Made by a program: the position numbers and the translations under genes
The notes under the pieces: generated by a model
What the model was told of the DNA's origin: nothing
What the model saw: the letters and a program-made list of their open reading frames with translations, nothing else
The model's database searches: none
Assembly: GCF_014839805.1 (NCBI RefSeq)
Contig: NC_051119.1
Span: forward strand, 8,425,245-8,489,244
From: Manduca sexta
Lineage: Eukaryota > Arthropoda > Insecta > Lepidoptera > Sphingidae
Direction of reading: 5' to 3'
DNA length: 64,000 nucleotides
In this document: in pieces, positions 25,123 to 36,023 of the stretch
Layout of the letters: the number at the start of each line of letters is the position of its first letter
How positions within the stretch are numbered: the first letter of the stretch is position 1

Positions 25123-25296
25123 GGGGCCTTATTCTCTATCCCGCACGTTATTTTAACAGTGCGTAACAAGCACGTAACACAACGCATCATGTTTAGGACT
25201 ATAGAAATTTGGCTTACGGAATACCATTCTACGCACATTTCTCGAAGATAACATGGCCGCGTTACGCGTTTACACTATCATACAGAATAAGGGCCC
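25123..25296. mobile_element. MITE, complete copy of the family at 5671-5931
   Basis: It runs from ggggccttattctctatccc to tacagaataagggccc. The ends are inverted over about 12 bases and the middle matches 5757-5931 nearly base for base. No ORF is present. Confidence 0.8.
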
Positions 25297-25309
25297 AGTA
25301 CTGAGTTAA

Positions 25310-25520
25310 AATTGACTAGTGACCGCGCGAGTTTTGGCGGCAGTAGTTTTAAAGTAGCGCGCGGCGAGCTGGGGCTCGGCGTTTGTTGTTACACGCAACG
25401 TGTGCGGCGAATCACGCGAGGCGTCGGTCGGCCGGGTGTCGCGAAGTTAGCCGACAACAACTACTCTCCAGCTCACGGACGCGCGGACGACAACAATCCT
25501 CTTGTTATTATTTTATTGTG
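25310..25520 (+). other. GC-rich block in an AT-rich intron
   Basis: About 200 bp dense in CpG (gtagcgcgcggcgagctggg, gcgtcggtcggccgggtgtc) ends in a T-rich tract and gtgaataaaagtttag with an AATAAA hexamer. It has a 69-codon frame but no recognisable protein. It could be a solo LTR, a 5' UTR or an old promoter island. Confidence 0.4.
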
Positions 25521-27801
25521 ATTGTGAATAAAAGTTTAGAACACAAACAAATGTTTCTATACTAGTGATTAATTATTATAGGATTTTTTAATATTTCCTG
25601 CTTTACAATAAAGTCGGTTTTGGGCTAGCAAAAATGGGTTTTCAATATATAGTACTTGAACAGCATTTGTAGCCGTTAATATTGAATAAATGAAGTGCAT
25701 GCCCAGTCGATAAAATGATGGTTCAGAGTCGTTAGTGACAAAACCCATTATGTTTGATCCCAAATAAAAAATTGGGTACAAAATATTATAAATATTAAGA
25801 GATGGAAAATGTTAAATTTGTGGGGCAATAATGCATTTTTTCACTTATCACTAACAAGATTTATTTTATTAGGTAAATGAATTCAACATCTTTTGTTAGC
25901 AACTAAAAAGACAAAATGAAAAAACAGTTGGAACAATATCATTAATAACTAAAACTATCATTAATAATTCCTTAACTATAATAAAGAGAAAGGAAGAAAC
26001 TTTTTTTTAAACTCTGATGCAATTTACAAATTTCAAAGATGTTGAATTCATACTATCCTTAGAAGACGATAAGTACATCTAAGCCATCACATAATTAAAT
26101 TGACTACAAACATAACGCAAAGTCTACACAACCTCAACTTATGGACATTTAACTAACACAGGGCTGACACGACCTCATGTCAGAGACATATGCAGAAATA
26201 ACTACCTTAAAATTACTAACATAGGGCTTGTTTCATCACATGAAAAACTGATTAAATACAAAATTCACACTTAAATCTGGGCTCGCAAATAAATTGTTAT
26301 AAATCGTGTACTACCTACATTATCTGTTTAATACGATAACTTTCAAATAATATTTACTTGAAATGTATGAAACAGTTCCTTAATTTTTTATGGCTTCAAA
26401 TAAATTATTTAATTTCTCTCAAATAATTACAAAAATATCAGTTTCCAAATTAGTATTTGAAAACTGTCATTTTTCGTTAAGAAAGTTAACCCAATGGGAC
26501 AAATATTGTGTAGACCAGAAAACAAAATCTAGATTAAGTTATGACTTGTGGCAACCCTGATCTAACATCACAATTATTGCAACATTACAACTACATGCAG
26601 TTTTCGCTTATCAAATACTATATTTATGGCACAAGCGACTTCGCAAAGGCCGTATTTCAATCACCACATAAAATTATCCATTAACACCCGGTTTCAATAT
26701 CTTACTGACAGTTTAGAAATAATTGAAGTTCTTTTGATGGTTATCTGTGTTTCTATAAATTAAGATCAAGAACTCCTTTTCCGTGAAAAGCCATCTATCA
26801 GAGGGTTGAAACTTGAATATGATTACTGTCATTGGTGCGTTTAGTTGTTGTCAAAGATAAATATAGAGCTTTATTATAGTTATAATAATCTACGAAGTTT
26901 ATTATTTGAATCGATTAACGTAAAATTTAGTGTAACAATATTAAAAAGAATCATAGTTAAAAATATTATACCTATAAAAAGTATTTTATAACATTATTTT
27001 AAAACATAATATTACTTATCAGTGCAAAAATAAAACGCACTAACCAGAGTAACGTGATATTGAAACGCCAGTAACACTTAGAGTAACTTTTACCTTCAAA
27101 TTGAGATAATAAACTCCAGTTAAATGCTAGTAAGTTATTAAGACCGCCGGTTAATAAATTGCTATTACTTAATCAATACAAAAATGTAACCCTCGCACTT
27201 CATGCAACTGACATTTTTATTTTTGTTGATGTTATATTTTGCCTTATAAGTTTTATACTGTGAACCAACAATATGAAAAAAAATATATGAGCTCACATTA
27301 CCTACACTAGCATATTCAGCGATCAGTGATCATCAAGTCGTATTACTATTTAAAATAAACCTGGTAACTTTCGGAAACTCATTTGAGCGTAATTGGAATG
27401 TTATCTTTGGCATATATACACATTTTCTCTTAGCAAGCTGGCAAACACAAAAAGAAGCTCGTCGATTATAATCAAAGGCTTGTACCACGCGAGGCTCCTG
27501 TAAGCGCTAGGCCTTTTCTAAGGTGGGCAAATTAGTTAGCTTCCCCTTAGCTACGCCCAGAAAAATGATAGTCCGGTAATACTTCCGAACAATGACTAAC
27601 TCTTCGAACACAATGCAATCATGAGTGTTATAACCTCTTTATCGATATATTTCTTATGTTAATATTTCGCTGGTTCAGTAAATGTAAGTGGAAACACCAC
27701 ACGAGGAAAATTTAGCCGCTATTTAAAATGAAAATACCACGAAAAACAACACTAAACATAACACGTTTCAAAGCTTGTAAAATAGATTTTAATTCAATCA
27801 A

Positions 27802-28029
27802 ATCGACGGTCCCTATGTATAATATGGAATCTGCAAAATTGTATTTTGCAGATTCAATAATTTGCGTAGGGACTGTCGATATTTAAAATAAATTGTATTT
27901 ATTCAAGACAATAAGGATCGAACTGCTTATCGCCATGGTAATTAACACTAAACAAGCGATGTTTATTCCACGGTCCCTATGCAAAGTATTGCATATTGCA
28001 GATTCGATATTTTACGTTGGGCCCGTCGA
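27802..28029. repeat. Two related short hairpin repeats
   Basis: 27802-27880 folds on itself: atcgacggtccctatg pairs with gcgtagggactgtcgat, and gaatctgcaaaat with attttgcagattc. A second, more diverged version lies at 27969-28029 (cacggtccctatgcaaag ... gggcccgtcga). They are likely tiny foldback elements. Confidence 0.65.
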
Positions 28030-28187
28030 AATCATGTAAAACGTCTATATTTTCGAATATATCAAAAAAAATCACACTCTCAATTGATTACATTCAGCCT
28101 CCTGGCCGGTACAATTCTCCGAGACCTCCACCTCAACCGAATACTTGAGTTTGTTCTCGTGTCATTTCATCGAGATCTGTGCTTTTA

Positions 28188-28336
28188 TCTTGGGCTGCAT
28201 CCTGAACTGCGGCTCCTTGTTCCTCGGCGGAGTGCACTGCAACTCCAACTCCATTATGTCCTGGTGCAGCGACATTATCAGACGAAGGATCTTCGTGAAG
28301 TACTCCAACTTCTGCAAAAGAGAATTGATTAACAGT
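28188..28336 (-). pseudogene. Unassigned ORF or decayed exon behind a strong acceptor
   Basis: A textbook acceptor (tctcttttgcag/AAGTTGG) precedes 49 codons beginning KLEYFTKILRLIMSLHQDIM and ending QPKIKAQISMK before TGA. The same frame continues beyond the TGA for about 30 more codons of protein-like text (HENKLKYSVEVEVSENC and on). The phase would fit the MPDZ-like exon ending at 29166, where it would act as a premature terminal exon. A different, longer frame overlaps it. I do not recognise the protein. It may be an alternative last exon, a remnant of another gene, or chance. Confidence 0.3.
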
Positions 28337-29165
28337 TTTTGATGGCGCATGCGTGTTGTACACTAAAGGGAAATAATGGTTGTAAAGTCTTAGAGCGGCA
28401 ATTCCCTTTATTGTACAAGAAGTATGAAAAGATTGCATGCTAATAGTTGCAATTGCTCTAAGCGTAGAAGCTTTAGTAAAAGATAAAATGTGACTTACTT
28501 TCCTTATTTCCCCTCAGTGTACAATACACGGACACACATTAACGTTTTGTATTATTAAAATAAAACAGTGAAAATATTGTTGCGATTAAATTTATTGTTT
28601 TAAATTCCTACAACATGTCACAACAGTGGCTCAACATATTTAAAACTATTCTACACATTAAAATCCATCAAAATACTCTCTTCGTTTTATCTAAAATAAA
28701 ACAAACCCTTCGAAGTTTATTTTAATTATTTAAAAACTATTATTGATACGGAGACACAAGTTTAAAGGCGATTTGAAATTTTAATTTTATTCAGCTATTT
28801 TGTGGCCGACTGTAGAAATCAATCTTATAACAAGAAAATTCTTATAAATTTATTTAAAATTTAATTCACACGCAACACAGAATTACACTTAATATTGTTC
28901 GAATAGTGTATAAAAATTGGGTAATTTCATTCACAGTGCGAAATCAACACATAATTAACTACAAAAATGGACACTCAAAATCGGATAAAACATTAAACAT
29001 TTTTTTTTATTATTGCAGTTCCACACTCAAATAATTCGTTTTTTAATAATACTCCGTTCAATATTCGACGATATTTTAACTCTTCTAAAAATCTCACGCA
29101 AAAAAAGGAAATAGTATAAATTCTATCATGACTGTATCCAGAAGTAAATTCATTTAAGTACCAAC

Positions 29166-29257
29166 CTGGCTATCTTCTATGCTGTGTCCGTTGGCCTTCT
29201 CACCGCCCACCACAGTACTGCAGGGTAGCGGCTTCGATATCCCGATGGTCACTATAC
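29166..29257 (-). CDS. MPDZ: MPDZ-like exon: last strand of PDZ5 and start of long linker
   Basis: 92 bp, phase 1 in, phase 0 out (acceptor gttaacag/GTATAG, donor AGCCAG/gttggt). With the split Gly codon it reads GIVTIGISKPLP, the closing beta-F strand of PDZ5 (mammalian GTVRIGVAKPLP), then CSTVVGGEKANGHSIEDSQ. The exact KPLP match and the phase prove that splicing from the exon at 35849-36023 must cross the whole 5.2-kb array. The donor gttggt is weaker than its neighbours. Confidence 0.92.
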
Positions 29258-30677
29258 CTGTTAACACATTATATTTTAGGTATTTAGAGATGCAAATATA
29301 CAATCACTTCTGAATAAATTTCAAATGAGTATTTGACAATTAATAGGTTTATAATTGCATGATAATATAGAAACATAACTGTGATGTTAAATGTAGTTTT
29401 AATAGAATATTAATTGATTTACTTATTATCGATATTTTGAAAAAGTAAACGTCTTGTAATCGAGTACTGACACGCTTCTAATTTAATAAATTTATATCGA
29501 ATCGTTAATTCGAATAGTACATCAAAATATTTTTTTTTTGTAACATACAAGACGTAGTAAAAATAACGATAAATAAAACAAAATTATTTCGTAATAGCTC
29601 TCTACTCCATCTCAGTATAATGTCTGTTACTTTTACTGTAATTTTCACATATTATCTTTGTTTTCATTTTCCATAGAGTTACAAAATAACTAGAGATAAC
29701 TACACCAAAATTAATTAAATTCTTTGCTTCCAATTGATTCTCGACACTTTGCGACGTCTGTTTTCATGGTATATATAATAATTTCTAATAGTTAGAACTA
29801 TATCGACATAGGGACATTCAAGTTTGTTTGTCATCGTGTTATTTAATTACTATTAATTGAAATTCATTTTATTTTATGGAAGTTAAGAACGCTTTTCAAT
29901 GCTCAGCTTTCAGGCGAACTGAATTCCCGAAGCCAACATTTAGCTCGGATGGTCTTTTAGGAACGGTACTGGTCAAATCCAGAATCCCACTCACACCTCC
30001 CAGATGTTTCTAACCTCTGGAAACATCAAACCTTAATGCTTTTTGCCTACACTATTCATTTTCAACAGCCTGGCTGAAATATCTGACTCTTTGTTAGACT
30101 ACAGACCACCCATAACTCATACATTTTAATTACTGCCAGTAACTAATCATTCTTAACTCTTTGTTAATATTATCTTTATGTGTTCTTGTATTTGTTTAGT
30201 ACTTTGCGTGATTAGCAATGAACTTGTTAAACGATAAGATTGTGAACGTTCCCGTTTTGCGTAATGTTTCAGTAGTAATAACAGTAGAAGCAAGGTAAGG
30301 GGGATGGCAAGTTGTTATATATATCGTGTTCAAGAAAAAATATTTTTTTTTAGAAACAATAGGCTTGACTATATCTTAGTTTGGATGTGTCCGTTACGTA
30401 TATAGGTATAAGAATAGCGTGCTGCGCACACGCCTTGTTGATGCCTAATAAATCAATGCACTACGAGCCAGCGTTCGTTTCTCTCGTGTCCCATAATTCA
30501 TACTTAACACTGTCATTAAAAAGTTAGTATTTCATTATTAGCAATGTGAAATCCACTGCTGAAAATAGCTCTTTCTGAAGATTTAAAAAACGGGATTTTC
30601 GGAATAAAGGATTGCATCCAGTGTGTTCCTGCGACGTTTATCAAGTCGCTGGTCTATTAGCAAGTATATATTTGCAG
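29258..30677. other. Distal part of the PDZ5 intron, after the array
   Basis: This is AT-rich unique-looking sequence between the acceptor of the 29166-29257 exon and the last array unit. I see no gene or known repeat in it. The array stops abruptly at 30678, next to gtatatatttgcag. Confidence 0.65.
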
Positions 30678-33600
30678 GTGCAGGCCGTTGTTAGTAGCTA
30701 GCTTGTCAGTGGTTACCTTTGGGCGCAGTCTTGATGGCGCGCACGGCGGCGGCGAGCGGGCTGGCGGCGAGGTGCAGGCCGTTGTTAGTAGCTAGCTTGT
30801 CAGTGGTTACCTTTGGGCGCAGTCTTGATGGCGCGCACGGCGGCGGCGAGCGGGCTGGCGGCGAGGTGCAGGCCGTTGTTAGTAGCTAGCTTGTCAGTGG
30901 TTACCTTTGGGCGCAGTCTTGATGGCGCGCACGGCGGCGGCGAGCGGGCTGGCGGCGAGGTGCAGGCCGTTGTTAGTAGCTAGCTTGTCAGTGGTTACCT
31001 TTGGGCGCAGTCTTGATGGCGCGCACGGCGGCGGCGAGCGGGCTGGCGGCGAGGTGCAGGCCGTTGTTAGTAGCTAGCTTGTCAGTGGTTACCTTTGGGC
31101 GCAGTCTTGATGGCGCGCACGGCGGCGGCGAGCGGGCTGGCGGCGAGGTGCAGGCCGTTGTTAGTAGCTAGCTTGTCAGTGGTTACCTTTGGGCGCAGTC
31201 TTGATGGCGCGCACGGCGGCGGCGAGCGGGCTGGCGGCGAGGTGCAGGCCGTTGTTAGTAGCTAGCTTGTCAGTGGTTACCTTTGGGCGCAGTCTTGATG
31301 GCGCGCACGGCGGCGGCGAGCGGGCGGGCGGCGAGGTGCAGGCCGTTGTTAGTAGCTAGCTTGTCAGTGGTTACTGGTTACCTTTGGGCGCAGTCTTGAT
31401 GGCGCGCACGGCGGCGGCGAGCGGGCTGGCGGCGAGGTGCAGGCCGTTGTTAGTAGCTAGCTTGTCAGTGGTTACTGGTTACCTTTGGGCGCAGTCTTGA
31501 TGGCGCGCACGGCGGCGGCGAGCGGGCTGGCGGCGAGGTGCAGGCCGTTGTTAGTAGCTAGCTTGTCAGTGGTTACCTTTGGGCGCAGTCTTGATGGCGC
31601 GCACGGCGGCGGCGAGCGGGCTGGCGGCGAGGTGCAGGCCGTTGTTAGTAGCTAGCTTGTCAGTGGTTACCTTTGGGCGCAGTCTTGATGGCGCGCACGG
31701 CGGCGGCGAGCGGGCTGGCGGCGAGGTGCAGGCCGTTGTTAGTAGCTAGCTTGTCAGTGGTTACCTTTGGGCGCAGTCTTGATGGCGCGCACGGCGGCGG
31801 CGAGCGGGCTGGCGGCGAGGTGCAGGCCGTTGTTAGTAGCTAGCTTGTCAGTGGTTACCTTTGGGCGCAGTCTTGATGGCGCGCGCACGGCGGCGGCGAG
31901 CGGGCTGGCGGCGAGGTGCAGGCCGTTGTTAGTAGCTAGCTTGTCAGTGGTTACCTTTGGGCGCAGTCTTGATGGCGCGCACGGCGGCGGCGAGCGGGCT
32001 GGCGGCGAGGTGCAGGCCGTTGTTAGTAGCTAGCTTGTCAGTGGTTACCTTTGGGCGCAGTCTTGATGGCGCGCACGGCGGCGGCGAGCGGGCTGGCGGC
32101 GAGGTGCAGGCCGTTGTTAGTAGCTAGCTTGTCAGTGGTTACCTTTGGGCGCAGTCTTGATGGCGCGCACGGCGGCGGCGAGCGGGCTGGCGGCGAGGTG
32201 CAGGCCGTTGTTAGTAGCTAGCTTGTCAGTGGTTACCTTTGGGCGCAGTCTTGATGGCGCGCACGGCGGCGGCGAGCGGGCTGGCGGCGAGGTGCAGGCC
32301 GTTGTTAGTAGCTAGCTTGTCAGTGGTTACCTTTGGGCGCAGTCTTGATGGCGCGCACGGCGGCGGCGAGCGGGCTGGCGGCGAGGTGCAGGCCGTTGTT
32401 AGTAGCTAGCTTGTCAGTGGTTACCTTTGGGCGCAGTCTTGATGGCGCGCACGGCGGCGGCGAGCGGGCTGGCGGCGAGGTGCAGGCCGTTGTTAGTAGC
32501 TAGCTTGTCAGTGGTTACCTTTGGGCGCAGTCTTGATGGCGCGCACGGCGGCGGCGAGCGGGCTGGCGGCGAGGTGCAGGCCGTTGTTAGTAGCTAGCTT
32601 GTCAGTGGTTACCTTTGGGCGCAGTCTTGATGGCGCGCACGGCGGCGGCGAGCGGGCTGGCGGCGAGGTGCAGGCCGTTGTTAGTAGCTAGCTTGTCAGT
32701 GGTTACCTTTGGGCGCAGTCTTGATGGCGCGCACGGCGGCGGCGAGCGGGCTGGCGGCGAGGTGCAGGCCGTTGTTAGTAGCTAGCTTGTCAGTGGTTAC
32801 CTTTGCGGCGCAGTCTTGATGGCGCGCACGGCGGCGGCGAGCGGGCTGGCGGCGAGGTGCAGGCCGTTGTTAGTAGCTAGCTTGTCAGTGGTTACCTTTG
32901 GGCGCAGTCTTGATGGCGCGCACGGCGGCGGCGAGCGGGCTGGCGGCGAGGTGCAGGCCGTTGTTAGTAGCTAGCTTGTCAGTGGTTACCTTTGGGCGCA
33001 GTCTTGATGGCGCGCACGGCGGCGGCGAGCGGGCTGGCGGCGAGGTGCAGGCCGTTGTTAGTAGCTAGCTTGTCAGTGGTTACTGGTTACCTTTGGGCGC
33101 AGTCTTGATGGCGCGCACGGCGGCGGCGAGCGGGCTGGCGGCGAGGTGCAGGCCGTTGTTAGTAGCTAGCTTGTCAGTGGTTACCTTTGGGCGCAGTCTT
33201 GATGGCGCGCACGGCGGCGGCGAGCGGGCTGGCGGCGAGGTGCAGGCCGTTGTTAGTAGCTAGCTTGTCAGTGGTTACCTTTGGGCGCAGTCTTGATGGC
33301 GCGCACGGCGGCGGCGCGAAGCGGGCTGGCGGCGAGGTGCAGGCCGTTGTTAGTAGCTAGCTTGTCAGTGGTTACTGGTTACCTTTGGGCGCAGTCTTGA
33401 TGGCGCGCACGGCGGCGGCGAGCGGGCTGGCGGCGAGGTGCAGGCCGTTGTTAGTAGCTAGCTTGTCAGTGGTTACCTTTGGGCGCAGTCTTGATGGCGC
33501 GCACGGCGGCGGCGAGCGGGCTGGCGGCGAGGTGCAGGCCGTTGTTAGTAGCTAGCTTGTCAGTGGTTACCTTTGGGCGCAGTCTTGATGGCGCGCACGG

Positions 33601-35916
33601 CGGCGGCGAGCGGGCTGGCGGCGAGGTGCAGGCCGTTGTTAGTAGCTAGCTTGTCAGTGGTTACTGGTTACCTTTGGGCGCAGTCTTGATGGCGCGCACG
33701 GCGGCGGCGAGCGGGCTGGCGGCGAGGTGCAGGCCGTTGTTAGTAGCTAGCTTGTCAGTGGTTACCTTTGGGCGCAGTCTTGATGGCGCGCACGGCGGCG
33801 GCGAGCGGGCTGGCGGCGAGGTGCAGGCCGTTGTTAGTAGCTAGCTTGTCAGTGGTTACTGGTTACCTTTGGGCGCAGTCTTGATGGCGCGCACGGCGGC
33901 GGCGAGCGGGCTGGCGGCGAGGTGCAGGCCGTTGTTAGTAGCTAGCTTGTCAGTGGTTACTGGTTACCTTTGGGCGCAGTCTTGATGGCGCGCACGGCGG
34001 CGGCGAGCGGGCTGGCGGCGAGGTGCAGGCCGTTGTTAGTAGCTAGCTTGTCAGTGGTTACTGGTTACCTTTGGGCGCAGTCTTGATGGCGCGCACGGCG
34101 GCAACGAGCGGGCTGGCGGCGAGGTGCAGGCCGTTGTTAGTAGCTAGCTTGTCAGTGGTTACTGGTTACCTTTGGGCGCAGTCTTGATGGCGCGCACGGC
34201 GGCAACGAAGCGGGCTGGCGGCGAGGTGCAGGCCGTTGTTAGTAGCTAGCTTGTCAGTGGTTACTGGTTACCTTTGGGCGCAGTCTTGATGGCGCGCACG
34301 GCGGCGGCGAGCGGGCTGGCGGCGAGGTGCAGGCCGTTGTTAGTAGCTAGCTTGTCAGTGGTTACTGGTTACCTTTGGGCGCAGTCTTGATGGCGCGCAC
34401 GGCGGCGGCGAGCGGGCTGGCGGCGAGGTGCAGGCCGTTGTTAGTAGCTAGCTTGTCAGTGGTTACCTTTGGGCGCAGTCTTGATGGCGCGCACGGCGGC
34501 GGCGAGCGGGCTGGCGGCGAGGTGCAGGCCGTTGTTAGTAGCTAGCTTGTCAGTGGTTACTGGTTACCTTTGGGCGCAGTCTTGATGGCGCGCACGGCGG
34601 CGGCGAGCGGGCTGGCGGCGAGGTGCAGGCCGTTGTTAGTAGCTAGCTTGTCAGTGGTTACTGGTTACCTTTGGGCGCAGTCTTGATGGCGCGCACGGCG
34701 GCGGCGAGCGGGCTGGCGGCGAGGTGCAGGCCGTTGTTAGTAGCTAGCTTGTCAGTGGTTACTGGTTACCTTTGGGCGCAGTCTTGATGGCGCGCACGGC
34801 GGCGGCGAGCGGGCTGGCGGCGAGGTGCAGGCCGTTGTTAGTAGCTAACTTGTCAGTGGTTACCCTTTGGGCGCAGTCTTGATGGCGCGCACGGCGGCGG
34901 CAAACGGGCTGGCGGCGAGGTGCAGGCCGTTGTTAGTAGCTAGCTTGTCAGTGGTTACCTTTGGGCGCAGTCTTGATGGCGCGCACGGCGGCGGCGAGCG
35001 GGCTGGCGGCGAGGTGCAGGCCGTTGTTAGTAGCTAGCTTGTCAGTGGTTTACCTTTGGGCGCAGTCTTGATGGCGCGCACGGCGGCGGCGAGCGGGCTG
35101 GCGGCGAGGTGCAGGCCGTTGTTAGTAGCTAGCTTGTCAGTGGTTACTGGTTACCTTTGGGCGCAGTCTTGATGGCGCGCACGGCGGCGGCGAGCGGGCT
35201 GGCGGCGAGGTGCAGGCCGTTGTTAGTAGCTAGCTTGTCAGTGGTTACTGGTTACCTTTGGGCGCAGTCTTGATGGCGCGCACGGCGGCGGCGAGCGGGC
35301 TGGCGGCGAGGTGCAGGCCGTTGTTAGTAGCTAGCTTGTCAGTGGTTACCCTTTGGGCGCAGTCTTGATGGCGCGCACGGCGGCGGCGAGCGGGCTGGCG
35401 GCGAGGTGCAGGCCGTTGTTAGTAGCTAGCTTGTCAGTGGTTACTGGTTACCTTTGGGCGCAGTCTTGATGGCGCGCACGGCGGCGGCGAGCGGGCTGGC
35501 GGCGAGGTGCAGGCCGTTGTTAGTAGCTAGCTTGTCAGTGGTTACCTTTGGGCGCAGTCTTGATGGCGCGCACGGCGGCGGCGAGCGGGCTGGCGGCGAG
35601 GTGCAGGCCGTTGTTAGTAACTAGCTTGTCAGTGGTTACTGGTTACCTTTGGGCGCAGTCTTGATGGCGCGCACGGCGGCAACGAGCGGGCTGGCGGCGA
35701 GGTGCAGGCCGTTGTTAGTAGCTAGCTTGTCAGTGGTTACTGGTTACCTTTGGGCGCAGTCTTGATGGCGCGCACGGCGGCGGCAAGCGGGCTGGCGGCG
35801 AGGTGCAGGCCGTTGTTAGTAGCTAGCTTGTCAGTGGTTACTGGTTACCTTTGGGCGCAGTCTTGATGGCGCGCACGGCGGCGGCGAGCGGGCTGGCGGC
35901 GAGGTGCAGGCCGTTG
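30678..35916. repeat. Minisatellite of 54 units made from an exon-intron junction
   Basis: Complete units start (+ strand, gtgcaggccg) at 30678, 30772, 30866 and so on up to 35803, followed by a 13-base partial unit at 35904. Unit length is 94 bp, or 101 bp where a 7-bp duplication turns gttacc into gttactggttacc; I count 20 units with it, and minor indels account for the remaining 10 bp of the 5226-bp total. Read on the minus strand, each unit is 68 bp of PDZ5 coding sequence (CAACGGCCTGCAC to GCGCCCAAAG), the donor gtaacc, and 26 or 33 bp of intron containing TACTAAC. Units are nearly identical, which suggests recent expansion or homogenisation. The copy number may be affected by assembly. 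Confidence 0.97.
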
Positions 35917-36023
35917 ACGGACACGAGGCGGTCGCCGGGCGCCAGACGTCCGTCCGCGGCCGCCGCGCCGCCCGCCACCACCGACCGCACCACGATCACC
36001 GACCCGCCCGCGCTGCACGGGTC
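35849..36023 (-). CDS. MPDZ: MPDZ-like exon: core of PDZ5; its 3' end seeds the tandem array
   Basis: 175 bp, phase 0 in, phase 1 out (acceptor gttgtag/GACCCG, donor CCCAAAG/gtaacc). It encodes DPCSAGGSVIVVRSVVAGGA, AAADGRLAPGDRLVSVNGLH and LAASPLAAAVRAIKTAPK. It aligns with DP....STVIIIRSLVPGG, DGRLLPGDRL and AVEALKGAP of mammalian PDZ5. The last 68 bases (35849-35916), together with the donor and the first intron bases, are repeated 53 more times downstream. This first donor is the one that keeps the PDZ5 frame; reading past it meets a stop within a few codons. GC content is very high and alanine is unusually frequent. Confidence 0.92.

Larger units (their letters stand above)
21726..29165. 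other. 7.4-kb intron between the PDZ5 end and the giant exon
   Basis: It holds a fragment of the dispersed repeat (22566-22675, minus), a SINE (22684-22900), two MITEs (24333-24573, 25123-25296), a GC-rich block (25310-25520), two hairpin repeats (27802-28029) and an odd minus-strand ORF (28188-28336). The rest is AT-rich without recognisable content. Confidence 0.7.

Noticed and set aside
27979..28332. 117-codon plus-strand frame
   Set aside because: It overlaps the minus-strand acceptor-led ORF and a hairpin repeat; no recognisable domain or promoter.
31767..32033. 88-codon plus-strand frame of repeated AAASGLAARCRPLL-type text
   Set aside because: It is only the tandem array read antisense to the PDZ5 exon; 94-bp units shift the frame and no start or splice evidence exists.
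30678..35916. CRISPR-like repeat array
   Set aside because: There are no unique spacers: whole 94/101-bp units repeat in tandem, and the unit is part of a eukaryotic exon-intron junction.
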